This document shows positions 1-9,667 of a stretch of DNA of 64,000 nucleotides, piece after piece. Numbering within the stretch: the first letter of the stretch is position 1; each line of letters starts with the position of its first letter. The DNA lies in the NCBI RefSeq assembly GCF_020736845.1, contig NZ_JAFFQR010000064.1, forward strand, positions 441,696 to 505,695. Reading direction: 5' to 3'. The DNA is from Paenibacillus farraposensis. GTDB lineage: Bacteria > Bacillota > Bacilli > Paenibacillales > Paenibacillaceae. Below the pieces are notes generated by a model that was given only the letters and a program-made list of their open reading frames with translations, ran no database searches and was not told the origin of the DNA. Position numbers and translations under genes: made by a program.

Positions 1-522
1 AATGGTGCGTCCTTCCGCAGCACGTTCCCGAATATCCGTCGAAGAAATGTCCACCACCGGCATATCCGCCAGTAATATCTTGTCCTGCAAATAATGCGGC
101 AACTCATTTAGTGCAAGCTGGAAACCGGGACGCCTAACACCGATAAAGCAAATCCGCTGTGCCAGCTCCTCAATTCCCTGCCAATGTGGCAAATAGTTCA
201 CCATATCCGCGCCGATAATAAAATAAAATTTCGCCGCAGGATGCAGCTTCTGAAGCTCTATGATCGTGTCGATGGTATAAGATACCCCACCTCGAAGCAC
301 TTCAATATCCAGCACTTCAAAAGCGGGATGCCCATCCACCGCTTCTCGCGTCATCTCCAAACGCTGCACGCCGCTCGCACCTGCCTGATGCTTGTGCGGA
401 GGGATATGAGAAGGCATAAACCATATCTGATCCAGCGCATAGGCATCCCTTGCGGCTTCTCCGGCCAGCAGATGTCCAATATGAATCGGGTCAAATGTAC
501 CGCCCAAAATACCGATTTTCAT
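1..522 (-). CDS. nadD: Nicotinate-nucleotide adenylyltransferase, C-terminus cut by window edge
   Basis: NadD transfers AMP from ATP to nicotinate mononucleotide, giving deamido-NAD in the cytosolic NAD pathway. The first 174 codons are visible and the gene runs off the left end. The N-terminus reads MKIGILGGTFDPIHIGH, the nucleotidyltransferase signature with the ATP-binding GGTFDP.H.GH pattern. The ATG at 520-522 is the first codon before this motif. It lies 17 bp downstream of yhbY on the same strand, the order known from the Bacillus yqeG-yqeH-aroE-yqeI-nadD cluster. Confidence 0.95.
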   Translation of the reverse strand, partial: MKIGILGGTFDPIHIGHLLAGEAARDAYALDQIWFMPSHIPPHKHQAGASGVQRLEMTREAVDGHPAFEVLDIEVLRGGVSYTIDTIIELQKLHPAAKFYFIIGADMVNYLPHWQGIEELAQRICFIGVRRPGFQLALNELPHYLQDKILLADMPVVDISSTDIRERAAEGRTI

Positions 523-539
523 AGTATTCCCCCGCGTGT

Positions 540-836
540 TTATCCTCTAGGCAACTCGATTTGCTTGTGATCACGGGATTCCTTGTACAAAATAATGGTG
601 CTCCCAATGATTTGCACAAGCTCGGAGCCTGTTTCCGCAGCCAGTTCTTCCGCAATTTCATGCTTATCGTCCAAACAGTTGTTCAAAATTTGCACCTTCA
701 TCAGCTCGCGTTTTTCAATCGCATCATTGATGTGGCGCATCAGATGCTCATTCGTGCCGTTTTTCCCTACTTGAAAAATCGGGTCCAAATGATGCGCCAT
801 GGAGCGCAAATATCTTTTCTGTTTACCTGTTAACAT
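540..836 (-). CDS. yhbY: YhbY/YqeI family RNA-binding protein
   Basis: A 98-residue CRS1-YhbY (CRM) domain protein. The family binds RNA and associates with pre-50S ribosomal particles. Length is typical. The sequence opens MLTGKQKRYLRSMAHHL and carries the GKNGTNEH turn (around residues 24-31) that corresponds to the conserved G.xG loop. An AGGAG lies just upstream of the ATG. It sits between aroE and nadD, as in Bacillus (yqeI), and is probably co-transcribed with both. Confidence 0.93.
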   Translation of the reverse strand: MLTGKQKRYLRSMAHHLDPIFQVGKNGTNEHLMRHINDAIEKRELMKVQILNNCLDDKHEIAEELAAETGSELVQIIGSTIILYKESRDHKQIELPRG

Positions 837-905
837 GTATAATTAACTCCTTCATCACCACATATGCAATGCGGCATTTCCATAAATTTAAATGTTCAAT
901 CTGAT

Positions 906-1775
906 CTAAGACAGGCTTCCCAGCACGGCCGCCCGCATTTGATCTACTGCTGGAGCAACTCCTGTAAAATACTCGAAGGCCACCGCTCCCTGATACACGA
1001 ACATGCCCAAGCCGCCATGCACAGTGCAGTCACGTTGTTCCCGGCTTTCACGTAAAAGCCTCGTTTCCAGCGGGTTATAGATCAGATCACTTACGATAAT
1101 TCCCTTCGGAATCAGGCTCGTTTCCAGTGGAAGCTCATCCGATAAAGGAGACATTCCGACTGAAGTCGTATTGATCAATACATCGACCGCCGCAAGCACG
1201 TTCTTCGCTTCTTCGTTGGAATATCCCGTTACCGGGATCGATTCCGTCGTCCACTCCCGTGCCAGCTGTTCAGCTTTGTCACGCGTTCGGTTCAGAATCA
1301 TAATCGATTCCGGCTGTTCTTCTAACAGAGCATGAATCACACCGCGAGCAGCTCCACCGGCTCCAAGAACCGCAATTTTGGCCCCTTTCAATTCAACCGA
1401 AGTTTCTTCCTTGAGGGAACGCACATAGCCGATTCCATCGGTGTTGTAGCCCTTGAGCCGTCCGTCGTCATTCACAATCGTATTGACGGCGCCGATAAGT
1501 CTGGCTCCTTCATCAACCTCATCGAGATATTTCATAACCTCAACCTTATGGGGAATGGTTACATTGACTCCTCGGAAATGCAAAGCCCGGATTCCCTTCA
1601 TAGCATCTTCCAACTGATCCGGCTTAACATGAAGTGGCACAAAATCCCCCTCAATTCCAGCAGCCTGTAAAGCTATTTTATGCATAAGAGGTGATTTGGA
1701 GTGCTTGATCGGATCACCCAATACGCCCAATAGTACAAGTCCTTGTTCGGTCGCTCCAGACTCCCCGCTGTTCAT
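906..1775 (-). CDS. aroE: Shikimate dehydrogenase (NADP+)
   Basis: Reduces 3-dehydroshikimate to shikimate in the aromatic amino acid pathway. The protein has 289 residues, normal for AroE. The N-terminal substrate domain shows HSKSPLMHK (Ser residues contacting shikimate) and NVTIPHK with the catalytic Lys. The C-terminal Rossmann domain has GAGGAARGVI and NRT.. for NADP binding. A GGGGGAG precedes the ATG. It lies between yqeH and yhbY on the same strand, the conserved Firmicutes arrangement. Confidence 0.95.
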   Translation of the reverse strand: MNSGESGATEQGLVLLGVLGDPIKHSKSPLMHKIALQAAGIEGDFVPLHVKPDQLEDAMKGIRALHFRGVNVTIPHKVEVMKYLDEVDEGARLIGAVNTIVNDDGRLKGYNTDGIGYVRSLKEETSVELKGAKIAVLGAGGAARGVIHALLEEQPESIMILNRTRDKAEQLAREWTTESIPVTGYSNEEAKNVLAAVDVLINTTSVGMSPLSDELPLETSLIPKGIIVSDLIYNPLETRLLRESREQRDCTVHGGLGMFVYQGAVAFEYFTGVAPAVDQMRAAVLGSLS

Positions 1776-1881
1776 CGTTGTTCTCCCCCCTTATTACAAA
1801 ATATTAGGCCGCACAAATGCATGAATGGCGGCAGGAACCTGACTTGTTCCTTGCCGCCCTCTAACATGGCTGCAGCTACTG

Positions 1882-3009
1882 TTAAATCAACGCAGGCCGC
1901 AACAGGACACGGATTCCCCGAGGAGCATGAACCGCTGCCAATGCTCCGCTATCACTGTTCACCCTGATCCATCCCAAGCCGGAAATATAAATGTCCGACG
2001 GTGATTTACGGGGTACACGGAACTCATGTCTTGTCCATTCCGGCATCTCTTCCAATTGATCGCGCGTTGGCGGAGACAGCAATTCCCCGGCGTGATCAGC
2101 AAACAGCTGATCAGCCCGCTCCAGCTTGGTGCGATGTATTTTGAGTCCACTGTTAACGTAGCATGTAAAGGATTGGTGCTGACCCTCTATAAAATCAAAT
2201 CGGGCCATACCACCGAAAAACAAAGTCTGCCCGGAATCCAACTGATAAGCAGCAGGCTTCAATGGCTTGTCCGGCATAATGGCGCTCAAATCCTGGCGGG
2301 AGACGATCTCACTGAATCGCCAAGGGTATACAATCCCCGGAGTATCAATAATATGCCTTCCGTCATCAAGTGGAATATTCACCATATCGAGTGTTGTTCC
2401 CGGGTAGCGGGATGTTGTAAGCTCCTGATCCATATCGCTATAATCACGAATCAGGCGGTTAATGAGAGTGGATTTGCCTACATTTGTTGCACCGACTACA
2501 TACACGTCCCGGTTGCCGCGCAGCTCGGAAACCACATCCAGCAAACGGTCAAAGCCCTGATTTTTTTTAGCTGAGCACAAAACAATATCTGCCGTGCGTA
2601 ATCCATACTCCTTCGCTTGCTTTTGTACCCAGTTGCGGACCTTGTTCCAATTCGTTACCTTCGGCAACAAATCGATCTTGTTTACAGCCAATACAACCGG
2701 ATTTGCGCCTACAAAACGCTGCAGGCCGGAAATCAAGCTTCCTTCAAAATCAAAGATGTCTACAATGTGGATCACGAGCGCATCCTTGTCTCCGATCTGA
2801 CTGAGCAGCTTTAGGAACTCGTCCTGATCCACCGTCACCGAGGACGTTTCATTATAGTTTTTGATCCGGAAGCAGCGCTGACAGATGACAGGCTCACGTG
2901 TAAGCGATTTTTCCGGAATATATCCCGGAAGCTCCGAACTGATAGTCTGCATGGTGATACCGCAGCCACTACATTTGACGGCAGTTTCGCCGTCAGGTCT
3001 TTCAGTCAT
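1882..3009 (-). CDS. yqeH: Circularly permuted ribosome biogenesis GTPase YqeH
   Basis: YqeH is a GTPase needed for 30S subunit maturation. The N-terminal zinc finger is visible (CSGCGI ... CQRCF). The G motifs are in permuted order: NKIDLLPK (G4), SAKK (G5), then GATNVGKST (G1) and DTPG (G3). The ATG at 3007-3009 was chosen over an upstream in-frame codon because GAGGAGG stands 9 nt before it, giving 375 residues. The start overlaps the yqeG stop by 8 bp, implying translational coupling. Confidence 0.94.
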   Translation of the reverse strand: MTERPDGETAVKCSGCGITMQTISSELPGYIPEKSLTREPVICQRCFRIKNYNETSSVTVDQDEFLKLLSQIGDKDALVIHIVDIFDFEGSLISGLQRFVGANPVVLAVNKIDLLPKVTNWNKVRNWVQKQAKEYGLRTADIVLCSAKKNQGFDRLLDVVSELRGNRDVYVVGATNVGKSTLINRLIRDYSDMDQELTTSRYPGTTLDMVNIPLDDGRHIIDTPGIVYPWRFSEIVSRQDLSAIMPDKPLKPAAYQLDSGQTLFFGGMARFDFIEGQHQSFTCYVNSGLKIHRTKLERADQLFADHAGELLSPPTRDQLEEMPEWTRHEFRVPRKSPSDIYISGLGWIRVNSDSGALAAVHAPRGIRVLLRPALI

Positions 3010-3532
3010 TCTTCTTTTCCTCCTCAAGCCATAAGCCTTTCATGCGTAACCTTGTGAGCGCGATTCGCTCCAACCGCCGATTAAAGCGGGTCATGATTCC
3101 TTCGTCCTGGATGGATATCGGCAGCACCAATACCGTGTGCAATCCCAATCGGTTGCCTCCCAATACATCCGTTAACATCTGGTCCCCTACCATAATAGTC
3201 TTTTCCGGAGTAAGCCCCATCATACGAATGGCTTTGTGAAAGGACGTGTTGAAGGGCTTGCGTGCGGCATGTATAAATTCAATGTCCAAAGGCGTGGCAA
3301 ACAGGGATACGCGGTCCATGTTGTTGTTGGACACAATGACAAGCTTAAAACCCGCCTGCTTGACCTTTTCGAACCAGGCCACCAGCTCGGGTGTCGCATT
3401 CGGCGCTTTTGCGCCAACCAGCGTATTATCCAGATCTGTAATAATGCCTCGATATCCTTGAGCATACAAGCCTTCAAGATCAATATCAAAGACGGTATTC
3501 ACCCGTAATTTGGGCATCAGCAGTTCAAACAA
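3002..3532 (-). CDS. yqeG: YqeG family HAD phosphatase
   Basis: HAD superfamily IIIA phosphatase, related to phosphatidylglycerophosphatase-type enzymes. The nucleophile motif DLDNTLVGA (around residues 35-43), SNN (motif II) and GDQMLTD (motif IV) are all present. The start is probably TTG at 3530-3532, since a GAGGTG lies 7 nt upstream and no better codon is in frame. The protein is 176 residues, usual for the family. It heads the yqeG-yqeH-aroE-yhbY-nadD cluster. Confidence 0.9.
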   Translation of the reverse strand: MFELLMPKLRVNTVFDIDLEGLYAQGYRGIITDLDNTLVGAKAPNATPELVAWFEKVKQAGFKLVIVSNNNMDRVSLFATPLDIEFIHAARKPFNTSFHKAIRMMGLTPEKTIMVGDQMLTDVLGGNRLGLHTVLVLPISIQDEGIMTRFNRRLERIALTRLRMKGLWLEEEKKND

Positions 3533-3675
3533 CGTCGGTCACCTCAGTTTCATACGACAAACTATACCATATTAATATGGCTTAGTAAAAAGCTATCCTC
3601 AACAAACGGGCAGCTTTCTACCAAGCCTGCATATAAAGATTATTCTTTATCCTTCTAATCTGATGCAGCTTTTGG

Positions 3676-5886
3676 TCAAGCCCATCTTCTTGTACGTCCT
3701 TCCTTATGCAGCAAGGAGGCTTGCAGCCGAACATTGCGCCAATCCTCTGCGGTTACGGTTGCTGGACTATAACGCGATTGTTCAAACCGTTCGAGCAGCT
3801 GCTGTAAAATGGCAGCACGCTCCGGTGCTTCTGCCGACCATCTCGCGACCGATTCTCTCAGCGTTTCATGACTGGCACGCGCAAAGCCCTTTCTTTGCAT
3901 ATACCGCAACCAGCGCTCCGTTTCAACAACCACCTTTTCACCCGGAGTCAGCGGCTTCCCTCTGCGCAAGCGCAGCAGGTAAAAATGAATATCCGCACGA
4001 TTACGCCAGACAATATAAACAACCCACAGGACAAGAACCGCAGCCGCCGCAGCGATGAAAACGGGATGGATCTTTAACCCTTCCTCTGGATTCACCTGAG
4101 GGGCCTGCTCAGGCTGTTCCGGTTCAGGCTGATCTTTCACCTCTGGAGCATCAGGCGTCTTTGTATCCTCCTTTTCCGTCAGCAGCGGCATATCAAAGCC
4201 AGGCGTAGCTTCTACAGGGACCCATCCGTATTCGCCCAAATATACTTCTGCCCAGGAATGGGCATCAGCATTAGTCACGGAGTAGGAGGACATATTTTCA
4301 CCCGCATCGTCCGTTGCGGCTTCATCCGAAAACGTCTGCTGACCAGGCGCATATCCTTTAACCCAACGGGCCGGAACCCCAACCGAACGGGACATCATGA
4401 CCAGTGAAGTGGAAAAATAATCGCAATAGCCCTCTCGAATTTCAAATAAAAAGGCATCTACAAAATCCTTGCTTCTTCTTCGGGAGAGGTCCGGATTATT
4501 GGTATAGGCATAATTCTGCTGTAAATACCGCTGTAGCAAGCCGACCTTTTCGTACGGCGTTTTAGCTGTTGCCGTTACGTTTTTAGCCAAATCGCGTACC
4601 CGCTTCGGCAACTCATCCGGAATTTGCAAATAAGCCTCCTGCTTGTTTTTCCCATACAGCTCATGGAAAGTTTTTGCACGCAGCTCTTTCTCAGGAATGA
4701 CCGGAACATGCGATACCAGTGTATAGGTTTTGGGATAAGCAGTTCTTCGGGAACCCCCGCTCCACAGCAGCTCTGCCTGTTCCGGGTTCCAATGCAAGCC
4801 GTCTGCCCGCGAATCTTGGTCCACGGATTGGACACGGTTTACCGAATAGGCTCCAAACAGAACCGGGTAGCTCTGATCATTTTGCATCGTAATTGTCTGA
4901 ACGACCTGCTCGGTCGAATGCCGCGTTTCCTGTGTATTTTCCAGCTCGGCGGCCATTGACACATCATTCAGTGTCTGATCATCATTGCCTGCATCGCTCC
5001 AGCCTGTACCGGAATAGATTCGCTTGGTCTCCCCTCGCCAATAGCTTCGCTGATTGGTCGTGACCGTCATCACAGGAGAATAATCAAAATTAAAGCCCCC
5101 ACCCAGACGATTGTCCTGACGACTATAACCCGATGCGGTGCTCATTCGCTGATTCACCGCCCCGATACCATTGTTAATTCCGACGGCATTAGAGCTATTG
5201 TGCTGGGTCCACGCCGTATAGGGGTCCGTCAAGGCCGGCTGTATTTCAGGCATATTCACACTAACCATGATAATCAGTGCAAAAATGACTGCAATATTGG
5301 CAGCAATTTTATACGGATAGCGGCGAATATGCTTCCAGCCTTGCGGATAATGCTGACGAAAATACTGCAAATGCTGCGTCACCAGCCAGCCCATGCCAGC
5401 AAAGACAATCCAGGCAACTTCCTCCCATAGCTCCGTTGGCGTGAATGAGTCAAGCACAGCCAGCGCGGCAATATTTATACCTGAAAATACGATAATCCGC
5501 TGCTTCGTCGTAACAATAAGCGGTACCATTTCAATGATGAGCCAAGCGATGAGAGAAAACCAAATATAAGGAGACATATTGGATATAAATTGATCGACCC
5601 GGTTGGCTGCTCCCCCAAAAGGAATTATGATGGAGTAGGACACAAGTGTCCGATACAAGATGAAAAAGAGCGTTGCCGTCTTAATGATAAATTCAATCCA
5701 TGGCCGGAATGGAAATATAATTTTGACCAGAGCCAACATCGTAATGGTCATTAACACAAGTGTTCTTGTCTCCTCCAGCCACAATTCAGAAGCAAAGGAC
5801 ACCCATTGCATAGCAATGATAATAATCCATAAAAAGGTAAAAGCGAGAGCCCAGGAACTTTTCAGCGATTGCAGCCAGCTTTTCAT
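3676..5886 (-). CDS. Membrane transglutaminase-like cysteine protease (TgpA type)
   Basis: A 736-residue protein with several N-terminal hydrophobic segments (roughly residues 12-215), then a large extracytoplasmic part with a transglutaminase-like core, and one further membrane segment near residue 625 before a cytoplasmic tail. The core shows EIREGYCDYFS (catalytic Cys about 487), ADAHSWAEVY (His about 541) and WVPVEATPG. The acidic third position is Glu in the VEATPG stretch, as often seen in TgpA-like proteins. Its start overlaps the DUF58 stop by 4 bp (ATGA). MoxR, DUF58 and transglutaminase genes form a widespread trio. The substrate is not known. Confidence 0.88.
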   Translation of the reverse strand: MKSWLQSLKSSWALAFTFLWIIIIAMQWVSFASELWLEETRTLVLMTITMLALVKIIFPFRPWIEFIIKTATLFFILYRTLVSYSIIIPFGGAANRVDQFISNMSPYIWFSLIAWLIIEMVPLIVTTKQRIIVFSGINIAALAVLDSFTPTELWEEVAWIVFAGMGWLVTQHLQYFRQHYPQGWKHIRRYPYKIAANIAVIFALIIMVSVNMPEIQPALTDPYTAWTQHNSSNAVGINNGIGAVNQRMSTASGYSRQDNRLGGGFNFDYSPVMTVTTNQRSYWRGETKRIYSGTGWSDAGNDDQTLNDVSMAAELENTQETRHSTEQVVQTITMQNDQSYPVLFGAYSVNRVQSVDQDSRADGLHWNPEQAELLWSGGSRRTAYPKTYTLVSHVPVIPEKELRAKTFHELYGKNKQEAYLQIPDELPKRVRDLAKNVTATAKTPYEKVGLLQRYLQQNYAYTNNPDLSRRRSKDFVDAFLFEIREGYCDYFSTSLVMMSRSVGVPARWVKGYAPGQQTFSDEAATDDAGENMSSYSVTNADAHSWAEVYLGEYGWVPVEATPGFDMPLLTEKEDTKTPDAPEVKDQPEPEQPEQAPQVNPEEGLKIHPVFIAAAAAVLVLWVVYIVWRNRADIHFYLLRLRRGKPLTPGEKVVVETERWLRYMQRKGFARASHETLRESVARWSAEAPERAAILQQLLERFEQSRYSPATVTAEDWRNVRLQASLLHKEGRTRRWA

Positions 5887-7124
5887 CGTGTCCCTCCTCC
5901 CAATACTGCCGGGAGATCTTCAAGGCTCGGAATATGGTAGCCCCGGATTCCCCTTGTGCGAAGCATGCTTATCCATTCTTCAGCCTTGCTCTCGACGATG
6001 CCTTCTCCGATATGGACGTGGCACGGAGTCATCCCCCGCGTATCAGCCCAGCGAAGAAGCTCCAGCGCCCGCTGATCCTTCAGCGGACTAATCAGCACGA
6101 AAAAGCAGCCAGGCGGAAACAGACGCACACTGCCCTCGACAGCAGCCATCAGACTGCCTTGTGTAGTCAAGTGTATGTCTACCAAGTAATGCATCATCCG
6201 TTGTCGTTCCATCATCTGCTCACTGGGCTGAAAAACCGTTCCCTTCTCTCCGGCTGTACACAGGCCGATCCCCATTCGCTCCCGACCGCCATACTCCAGC
6301 AATGAAGCGGTCGAGGACACAGCCAGTTCAAATTGATCCGCGTTTATATAATGCTTTGTGTGCAGGTCCAGCACAAGCATGGTTTTCGGAACCGTTTCAT
6401 GCTCGAATTCCTTGGATTTCCAGCTGCCTGTACGAGCAGTCGCATTCCAATGAATCCGGGAAAAACGATCCCCGTATACGTAGTCACGCACCCCGTTAAT
6501 TTGCGTCGTTTCACGTCGTGTTCGAGTTTGAACCGTCTGCGGCCCAGACATCCTTGAGCGACGTTCATTGACCAGCCAATACGGAATGAACACCGTTCGG
6601 GGCAGCACCCGAAATTCCCCGCGCGCGTTCAACCGGCCCTTGTGCTCCAACAGACCAAAGATGTCCTCACTCACACATTCGGTTTCCTCAAAATGATAGC
6701 TTCCCCGCTCCAAAGCAGGAGTCTGAAATGTAAGCTCTCCGCCCTCCTTTAGGCTAGGGATGACACTGTCCTCAAACGACCAGGATTCGCCTGTATGCCG
6801 CTTGAGAACCTCACGCACAATGATATATGGCAACGGAAGAAAGCCGGGAAAACTCAAACTCAGCTTGACATGCACCTGATCTCCCGCATGCAATAGCTCG
6901 TTTGAGCCTTGCGAAAGCTGCCGCGAGCCCTGAACACGTCGAACCCCGCTCAGACCAACGATCCATAAATAAACACACAACAGCGTTACCATGGATAACA
7001 GCATGACCGATGTCTTGCCACCCTGAAACAACAAATACAGCAGGCACACCACCCATATGACTATCAGAAGCCAGATGCGGCCTGACAGCCGGGAAAGCCT
7101 GCCCTTCCTCTTGACCATGTTCAT
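5883..7124 (-). CDS. DUF58 domain membrane-anchored protein
   Basis: Two hydrophobic segments lie near residues 17-60. The DUF58 core contains RVLPRTVFIP and the conserved GDRFSRIHWNATARTG stretch, followed by a von Willebrand A-like fold (LVLDLHTKH). DUF58 proteins work with MoxR AAA+ ATPases in cell-envelope processes, with the precise role undefined. It lies 3 bp after moxR and overlaps the transglutaminase gene by 4 bp, so the three form one operon. An internal ATG two codons later may be the true start. Confidence 0.88.
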   Translation of the reverse strand: MNMVKRKGRLSRLSGRIWLLIVIWVVCLLYLLFQGGKTSVMLLSMVTLLCVYLWIVGLSGVRRVQGSRQLSQGSNELLHAGDQVHVKLSLSFPGFLPLPYIIVREVLKRHTGESWSFEDSVIPSLKEGGELTFQTPALERGSYHFEETECVSEDIFGLLEHKGRLNARGEFRVLPRTVFIPYWLVNERRSRMSGPQTVQTRTRRETTQINGVRDYVYGDRFSRIHWNATARTGSWKSKEFEHETVPKTMLVLDLHTKHYINADQFELAVSSTASLLEYGGRERMGIGLCTAGEKGTVFQPSEQMMERQRMMHYLVDIHLTTQGSLMAAVEGSVRLFPPGCFFVLISPLKDQRALELLRWADTRGMTPCHVHIGEGIVESKAEEWISMLRTRGIRGYHIPSLEDLPAVLGGGTR

Positions 7125-7127
7125 TCC

Positions 7128-8087
7128 CTAAGAACGCTCCATTCGTACGGGTACATGAACCTGCTGAAGAACAGACCGGAGCACGGACGGGGCGTTGGAA
7201 TGATCAAGACGCGCTTCAGGAAGCAGCAACAAACGGTGCGTCAGCACATACGGTGCCAGCGTCTTCACATCATCAGGCAGCACATAATCACGGTTGTCCA
7301 AAAAAGCGTACGCTTTGGCCGCCATCACAAAAGCAAGTGCCGCCCGCGGACTGGCTCCCAGCAGCACGGATGGATGTTCTCTCGTCGCATGCACAATATC
7401 AAGTAAATAGGACGTCACTGCCTCGTCCATGTAGATTTCCCGAATTTCCTGCTGGATCTCAGCAATCTGATCCATATGGGCTACAGCCTCCAGACGGTCT
7501 GCCGGCTGCCCCACCTGATGGTAAAGCAGCATATTGCGCTCCGTTTCCATATCAGGATAGCCCAGACTGATTTTGAGCATAAAGCGATCCAGCTGTGCTT
7601 CAGGCAGCATATAAGTACCTTCAAAATCAATCGGATTTTGTGTCGCACACAGCATAAAAGGATGAGGTAACATATGCGTTTCCCCATCCACTGTCACACT
7701 GCGCTCCTCCATCACTTCCAGCAGAGCCGATTGAGTTTTCGTCGTGGCCCGGTTAATTTCATCGGCCAGCAAAATATTCGTCATTACAGGACCCGGACGG
7801 AAATAAAAACGTTCATCCCGTGGATGAAATATGGAAACCCCCGTAATATCACTCGGGAGAATATCAGGATTACATTGGACACGGCGGTAATCACCGCGCA
7901 TGGATTTGGCAAGAGCCTTGATCATTTGCGTTTTTCCCGTACCCGGAACGTCCTCGATCAGAATGTGCCCACCCGCCAGCATAGCCGTAAGCAGTAATTT
8001 TATTTCAAAGGATTTTCCCAATATGCATGATTCCAGATTAGAACGGATTGCAGATACAATCTGCGCAGATTCTTGACGTACGGGCAT
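7128..8087 (-). CDS. MoxR family AAA+ ATPase
   Basis: A 319-residue AAA+ ATPase of the MoxR (AAA_3) type, thought to act as a chaperone for assembling protein complexes. Walker A is EDVPGTGKT (about residues 41-49), Walker B LLADEINRA (about 106-114), and sensor-like CATQNPI follows. The C-terminal lid domain includes GASPRAALA. It is the first gene of the moxR-DUF58-transglutaminase operon. An AGGAGG about 7 nt upstream supports the ATG start. Confidence 0.93.
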   Translation of the reverse strand: MPVRQESAQIVSAIRSNLESCILGKSFEIKLLLTAMLAGGHILIEDVPGTGKTQMIKALAKSMRGDYRRVQCNPDILPSDITGVSIFHPRDERFYFRPGPVMTNILLADEINRATTKTQSALLEVMEERSVTVDGETHMLPHPFMLCATQNPIDFEGTYMLPEAQLDRFMLKISLGYPDMETERNMLLYHQVGQPADRLEAVAHMDQIAEIQQEIREIYMDEAVTSYLLDIVHATREHPSVLLGASPRAALAFVMAAKAYAFLDNRDYVLPDDVKTLAPYVLTHRLLLLPEARLDHSNAPSVLRSVLQQVHVPVRMERS

Positions 8088-8224
8088 AACTCAGTAAACC
8101 TCCTAGATCGCAACATGTTTCCTATTATTGTACATGAAGGCGGGCACAGAGTACACTTAACTCCTTTCCTATATCCTTCAAAATGTATCTTTCTTCGCAT
8201 CATGCGTGAGTATAGCATATCAAA

Positions 8225-8252
8225 AGCCCTACGGTCATCAGACCGAAGGGCT
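8225..8252 (-). terminator. Rho-independent terminator after spoVAE
   Basis: A hairpin with arms AGCCCT / AGGGCT and inner GGTC / GACC pairs around a 4-nt loop. Read on the minus strand it is followed by TTTTG. It lies 40 bp beyond the spoVAE stop and ends the spoVA transcript. Confidence 0.85.
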
Positions 8253-8291
8253 CATGTATATACTTATTTACTTCAATTATGTGTATTTACA

Positions 8292-8648
8292 TTATATACT
8301 TCCCTTTGGACGAACAAACAAGCTTGCCAGAAAAGAGAAAATGATTGCCGAGGAAATCCCTGCACTAGTCAGACTAAAAATCCCTGTAATCACACCAAGC
8401 CATCCGTCCTTCTCCAATTCGGTCAAGGCACCATGTACGAGTGAGTTGCCAAAACTGGTAATTGGAATCGTCGCACCTGCTCCTGCAAATTTGATAAGCG
8501 GATCGTAGATCCCGATACCATCTGCAATGGCACCTGCTACCACCAACGTACTCATCGTATGTGCGGGCGTCATTTTGAGCCAATCCATCATTAACTGGCC
8601 CACGACACAAATGGCACCGCCAACTAAAAAAGCCCAAAGATATATCAT
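8292..8648 (-). CDS. spoVAE: Stage V sporulation protein AE
   Basis: A small (118-residue) hydrophobic protein of the SpoVA channel, which moves Ca-dipicolinic acid into the forespore and releases it in germination. It shows the family pattern: AFLVGGAICVVGQLMMD near the N-terminus and GAGATIPITSFGNSLVHGA in the middle. It corresponds to the AEb type (short, three to four membrane segments). It overlaps spoVAD by 4 bp. spoVAA, AB and AF are not adjacent, so this is the minimal C-D-E block. Confidence 0.93.
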   Translation of the reverse strand: MIYLWAFLVGGAICVVGQLMMDWLKMTPAHTMSTLVVAGAIADGIGIYDPLIKFAGAGATIPITSFGNSLVHGALTELEKDGWLGVITGIFSLTSAGISSAIIFSFLASLFVRPKGSI

Positions 8649-9667
8649 ACTTGTTCCCCCGCTTCGAAAGCTACAGCATGTGCAATGCAGGGAATACTTT
8701 CCCCCTGTTGTGTGGACAAAGGAGATAGCAAAGCCCCGGTTGCCACAACCAGTACCTTTTGCAGTTCTCCCTTTTCAATCCGCTTCAACAAATGTCCGTA
8801 GGTTACCACAGCCGAACATCCGCAACCACTGCCGCCTGCAATAACTTTCTTTTGCTTATTGATATCGTAAATCAGTAAACCGCAATCATTAAATTCCGTC
8901 TGATTCATATCATATCCATCTTTTTTTAGCAGTTCCTTGGCAATCGGCAGCCCCACTGAGGCTAAATCCCCCGTTACAATGAGGTCATAGTAACCAGGGT
9001 CCCGGCCTGTATCCCGAAAATGGGACAACAAGGTATCTGCTGCTGCCGGAGCCATAGCTCCGCCCATGTTAAAAGGGTCTTTGATGCCCATATCCATAAC
9101 GCGCCCAATGGTAGCGCAATCCAGCACTGTCCCCGTCTTGGCATGTCCCACCACTACAGCTCCTGAGCCTGTAACCGTATATTGAGCCGATGGCGGCTTC
9201 TGTGATCCATACTCGTTAGGATAACGGAACTGCTTCTCCGCCGTACAGTTGTGACTGGTCGTACCCGCCAACACATAGTCGCCCGCCTCTGAATCCACAA
9301 TCAGCGCGGCCAAGGCCAAGCTTTCCATTGAGGTTGAGCAGGCTCCAAAAACACCCAGATAAGGAATGGCTAGCTTGCTGGCCGAAAAGGAACTGCTGAT
9401 AATCTGATTCATCAGATCGCCACTGATAAAAAACTGTACTTCCTCTTTGCTTAGATTGGCATTTATTAGGGCCAGCTCAGTAGAATGCTCAATCAATTGG
9501 CGTTCCGCTTTTTCCCACGTTTTCTCGTTAATTTCGATATTGTCATAAATATAATCAAAATCTGTGGACAACGGCCCCTCGCCTTCATCCGGACCCACCA
9601 CGGTTGCACTCCCAATAATGCGCGGTCTCGACTCAAACTTCCAGGTTTGTCCTCCCTGTCTTCTCAT
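8645..9667 (-). CDS. spoVAD: Stage V sporulation protein AD (DPA-binding, thiolase-like fold)
   Basis: SpoVAD is a soluble, inner-membrane-associated component of the SpoVA complex that binds dipicolinic acid. The protein is 340 residues, as usual. It has a thiolase-like fold with FGACSTSMESLA around the former nucleophile position, and the conserved GGSGCGCSA segment near the C-terminus. Its start (ATG at 9665-9667) abuts the spoVAC stop, giving tight coupling in spoVAC-D-E. Confidence 0.95.
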   Translation of the reverse strand: MRRQGGQTWKFESRPRIIGSATVVGPDEGEGPLSTDFDYIYDNIEINEKTWEKAERQLIEHSTELALINANLSKEEVQFFISGDLMNQIISSSFSASKLAIPYLGVFGACSTSMESLALAALIVDSEAGDYVLAGTTSHNCTAEKQFRYPNEYGSQKPPSAQYTVTGSGAVVVGHAKTGTVLDCATIGRVMDMGIKDPFNMGGAMAPAAADTLLSHFRDTGRDPGYYDLIVTGDLASVGLPIAKELLKKDGYDMNQTEFNDCGLLIYDINKQKKVIAGGSGCGCSAVVTYGHLLKRIEKGELQKVLVVATGALLSPLSTQQGESIPCIAHAVAFEAGEQV